Assembly (NCBI GenBank): GCA_035798135.1
Contig: JAPFBR010000002.1
Span: 434,001 to 498,000 of the forward strand
DNA length: 64,000 nucleotides
Reading direction: 5' to 3'
Source: Sediminicola sp035798135
Lineage (GTDB): Bacteria > Bacteroidota > Bacteroidia > Flavobacteriales > Flavobacteriaceae
Below are positions 61,704-64,000 of the stretch, piece by piece. The translations under genes were made by a program, and so were the position numbers. Position 1 is the first letter of the stretch; every line of letters begins with the position of its first letter. Under the pieces are notes generated by a model that worked only from the letters and a program-made list of their open reading frames with translations, was not told the origin of the DNA and made no database searches.

Positions 61704-63164
61704 TTATTCTTTTCGCTTTAGATATTTGGAAAGCAGTCCAAATACATCCTCCGAAATTCTAAAACGGTAGAGAATACCAACATAAAACAAAGTAATTAAA
61801 AATCCTTTTAAAAGAATGTTCACTATAGGGTGAAAAGCAAATTGCAACCAAGTAAACAGGGCGATGATCACTATTAATAGTGCCAGCACTTTTAGGGTTT
61901 CCGTAGTAAATGGATGTATCCCAAATTTTATCTTAACATAGACCAATTTTACAGTATTGTATATAAAAATAGCTGTAAACGTGGCAAAGGCTGCACCATT
62001 GATGCCGTATTTTGGAATGAGCCATAGATTGAATAAAATGGTGAGAATAGCCAAGAACACCCCCATGACCAATACGGCCCTATAGTATTCGGAATTGTAT
62101 AATATAGCATTGTTATTTCCCATTAAAGCATCGTATACTTTTGCCAAGCCTATTAAAAGGACCACTATAAATCCGCCTCTATAGGCCTCGGGCAATAAAT
62201 AATAGAGGTCATTAAGGTTCAGTATGATCAATACAAACAATAGACCCGAGACTATAAACAATGTCAAAGAACTCTTTTCATACAACTGTTTCATCCCCAG
62301 TTCATCCTTTTTGTTCAATAGTTCCGCTGTCAAAGGATAAGCAATTTGATGCATCGATCTTGCTGGAACCGCTATTACGGTTGCTATAAATATGGCCACG
62401 CTGTAATAGGCCACATTTTCAATTTGTATAAACTGGTTGATCATAAACCTGTCTACCTCCAACAATATGACAGAGGCAGAACCCCCTATAATTATGAGGG
62501 CACTATAGGTAATTATGCTAGGCGTTGCCTTAGGAAAGGAAAATTCAAGTTTGGGCATTGTTAATCGATACGCATAAATTTTCATTAATATGGTCCGTAA
62601 CAAATAGACCCCTACCATTGCCTTTAAGAATACATCAATGGAGATAAGGTCATAGAAGACCAAGAACAATAATATGGTGACCCCTATCCTGGCAAAAACT
62701 TCTTTCATAAAATTACCAAATACAGATTTCATCCGTATTCTTGCCCATGAGTAGAACACTTCAAAATAAGCCATGGCAAACCCAATCAAAAATATGTACC
62801 AGACATAACCTTTCACAATTTGGTTTTCTTTAGATAAAAAGTCCCCAATCATTGTATTACCAAAATACGTAATGGCGGTGGCGGGTACTATTAAAAAAAG
62901 TGGAAGGATCAACATTAAGGTAAGAAAGCCATCAGCACTTTTTTTATCCTCAAAAGCACTATAATATTTCACCAAGGTATTGGGAACCCCAAATGCCAAC
63001 AATGGCATTAATATGGCGGAGGTAGATAAAATTACCCCAACCAGACCATAGTATTCATCAGTAAGAAAGCGGGTATAGAGAAAAAGGGTATTGATGGCGC
63101 CTACCCCAAATCCAAGATAGGTTACAAGGGTGTTTTTTAATGATTGCTTTAATATTATTCCCAT
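61704..63164 (-). CDS. Polysaccharide flippase (Wzx/MATE-type)
   Basis: 486 residues with about twelve to fourteen membrane segments and the polysaccharide-export start LKQSLKNTLVTYLGFGVGAI. The block YSALIIIGGSASVILLEVDRFM with FIQIENVAYYSVAIFIATVI is the middle region of oligosaccharide flippases. It moves lipid-linked saccharide across the inner membrane. Its start overlaps the end of the glycosyltransferase by 10 bases, so the two are coupled parts of a polysaccharide locus that continues outside the window. Confidence 0.9.
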   Translation of the reverse strand: MGIILKQSLKNTLVTYLGFGVGAINTLFLYTRFLTDEYYGLVGVILSTSAILMPLLAFGVPNTLVKYYSAFEDKKSADGFLTLMLILPLFLIVPATAITYFGNTMIGDFLSKENQIVKGYVWYIFLIGFAMAYFEVFYSWARIRMKSVFGNFMKEVFARIGVTILLFLVFYDLISIDVFLKAMVGVYLLRTILMKIYAYRLTMPKLEFSFPKATPSIITYSALIIIGGSASVILLEVDRFMINQFIQIENVAYYSVAIFIATVIAVPARSMHQIAYPLTAELLNKKDELGMKQLYEKSSLTLFIVSGLLFVLIILNLNDLYYLLPEAYRGGFIVVLLIGLAKVYDALMGNNNAILYNSEYYRAVLVMGVFLAILTILFNLWLIPKYGINGAAFATFTAIFIYNTVKLVYVKIKFGIHPFTTETLKVLALLIVIIALFTWLQFAFHPIVNILLKGFLITLFYVGILYRFRISEDVFGLLSKYLKRKE

Positions 63165-64000
63165 GTGATCACCTTTGCTAATTTGCCGGTAAGTTCCCGC
63201 CTACTGTATTTCTCTATATGCCTGCTTTTTACATTAAGTTCTTCTTTTTGATACGCCCTGAACCATTTCAACAGCTGATTTTTTATTCCTACACTATCCT
63301 TGTAGGTATAAGCACTACCGGTATTGGTTTCTGAAATCATCTGGGCCACTTCCCAGCCTTGCGGACCAACGCCCAAAATAGGCCGTTCCGCTTTTATATA
63401 TTCAAAGAACTTTCCAGGAATAATCCCTTTTGTTTCTTCACTATCTATTTCTACCAACAATAATACTTGTGAACTTTGTTGCCTTTCAAGTGCTTTTTCA
63501 TGAGATACATACCCCATTAAGCTAATATAAGGCTGCAAACCGTGATTTTTGATAGATTCAAGTACATCCTTACTTACTATACCAATCAACTCCAGCCTCA
63601 GTTCCTTCTTAAAATCCGCATTCTCCTCGGTAAGTTCCTTTAAGGCCTGCCATAGCACTTTTGGATTTCTACCAGTTAACAGAGAACCGATATGTGCTAT
63701 GGTAAACGTATTGTCTAATTTATGGGAAGTACCCATAACCTTATCAAACCCATTTGTTATGACAGTAATAGGTTTGTTGGTAATCTTGGTGAATTCTTGT
63801 TTGGTAATAGTACTGGTCACAATAATGGAATCGGCCTTGTTCAACACCTTGGATTCCAATTGAAGGTGCTTCCTTTGTGAGTTTTTGGTTAATTTTAGTT
63901 TTTTATGATACCCAATGGAGGTCCATGGATCCCTGAAATCAGCTATCCATTGTAACGTATTCCTGTCCCGGAGCTCCATCCCGATTAGATGCACACTATG
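63155..64000 (-). CDS. Glycosyltransferase, GT-B fold (cut by window edge)
   Basis: At least 281 residues, with the N terminus beyond the right edge; the frame is open through the last codons. The segment WIADFRDPWTSIGYHKKLKL is typical of GT4-like transferases of Bacteroidota, and ITNGFDK with HIGSLLTGRNPKVLWQAL marks the start of the C-terminal domain. The usual EX7E-type region is near EIDSEETKGIIPGKFFEYIK. It adds a sugar to a lipid-linked precursor on the cytoplasmic side, feeding the flippase encoded next to it. Sugar specificity unknown. Confidence 0.87.
   Translation of the reverse strand, partial: HSVHLIGMELRDRNTLQWIADFRDPWTSIGYHKKLKLTKNSQRKHLQLESKVLNKADSIIVTSTITKQEFTKITNKPITVITNGFDKVMGTSHKLDNTFTIAHIGSLLTGRNPKVLWQALKELTEENADFKKELRLELIGIVSKDVLESIKNHGLQPYISLMGYVSHEKALERQQSSQVLLLVEIDSEETKGIIPGKFFEYIKAERPILGVGPQGWEVAQMISETNTGSAYTYKDSVGIKNQLLKWFRAYQKEELNVKSRHIEKYSRRELTGKLAKVITWE

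Noticed and set aside
1..64000. tRNA or rRNA genes, CRISPR arrays, insertion sequences, prophage or integrase genes
   Set aside because: I looked through the intergenic regions and gene list and found none: no cloverleaf-like sequences, no repeat-spacer arrays, no transposase or integrase motifs. A dedicated scan would be needed to be certain about short RNAs.

Overview
The window comes from a member of the phylum Bacteroidota, most likely a marine Flavobacteriaceae (Maribacter/Zobellia/Arenibacter-like). The evidence is AT-rich DNA, several TAnnTTTG-type -7 promoter elements, two TonB-dependent receptors with N-terminal carboxypeptidase-regulatory-like domains, a BatA-type protein, and many small families known mainly from flavobacteria. 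It is ordinary chromosome, densely packed with housekeeping genes. I see no tRNA, rRNA, insertion sequence, integrase, CRISPR array, phage gene or defence island. Both edges cut genes: alanine dehydrogenase on the left and a glycosyltransferase on the right.

Layout. 1-8 kb: amino-acid and aromatic metabolism (ald, proline dehydrogenase, aroB), a membrane protein/DinB pair, an Lrp regulator, an M14 carboxypeptidase and a divergent HTH regulator. 8-16 kb: a lipoprotein, a decayed terC gene, a sterol-desaturase-family enzyme, then mscL-parC-parE and ychF. 16-28 kb: two TonB receptors enclosing a methyltransferase, a ferredoxin, a LuxC-like acyl-CoA reductase, serC, a serA-like gene and small DUF proteins. 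28-33 kb (minus strand): sterol-desaturase-family enzyme, sulfite-oxidase-type molybdoenzyme with monohaem cytochrome c, methyltransferase, folE and msrA. 33-37 kb: LolD-like ATPase, CPBP protease, TIGR02757 protein and S10 peptidase. 37-43 kb: glpD-glpK-glpF glycerol operon followed by an MscS-type channel. 43-53 kb: AI-2E transporter, SGNH hydrolase, GNAT-nitrilase fusion, glycosyltransferase, BatA-like protein, a dihydroorotase homologue without its metal-binding histidines, and an esterase. 53-64 kb: a conserved protein of unknown function, bcp, an endonuclease III without cysteines, a tiny unlisted gene, an ECF sigma factor, uvrA, an Arg/Ser-rich secreted protein, and the edge of a polysaccharide locus (flippase and glycosyltransferase).

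The most informative observations come from stretches where no gene would be called. 37257-37781 (minus strand) is a decayed DeoR/GlpR-type repressor directly in front of glpDKF, with its DNA-binding domain gone and its effector domain broken. 8251-8493 is a TerC gene shrunk to three short segments. Two intact enzymes have lost expected cofactor sites: the endonuclease III lacks the [4Fe-4S] cysteines and the dihydroorotase homologue lacks the HxH motif. I found no convincing multi-gene novel system; the findings are local anomalies and uncharacterised conserved genes.
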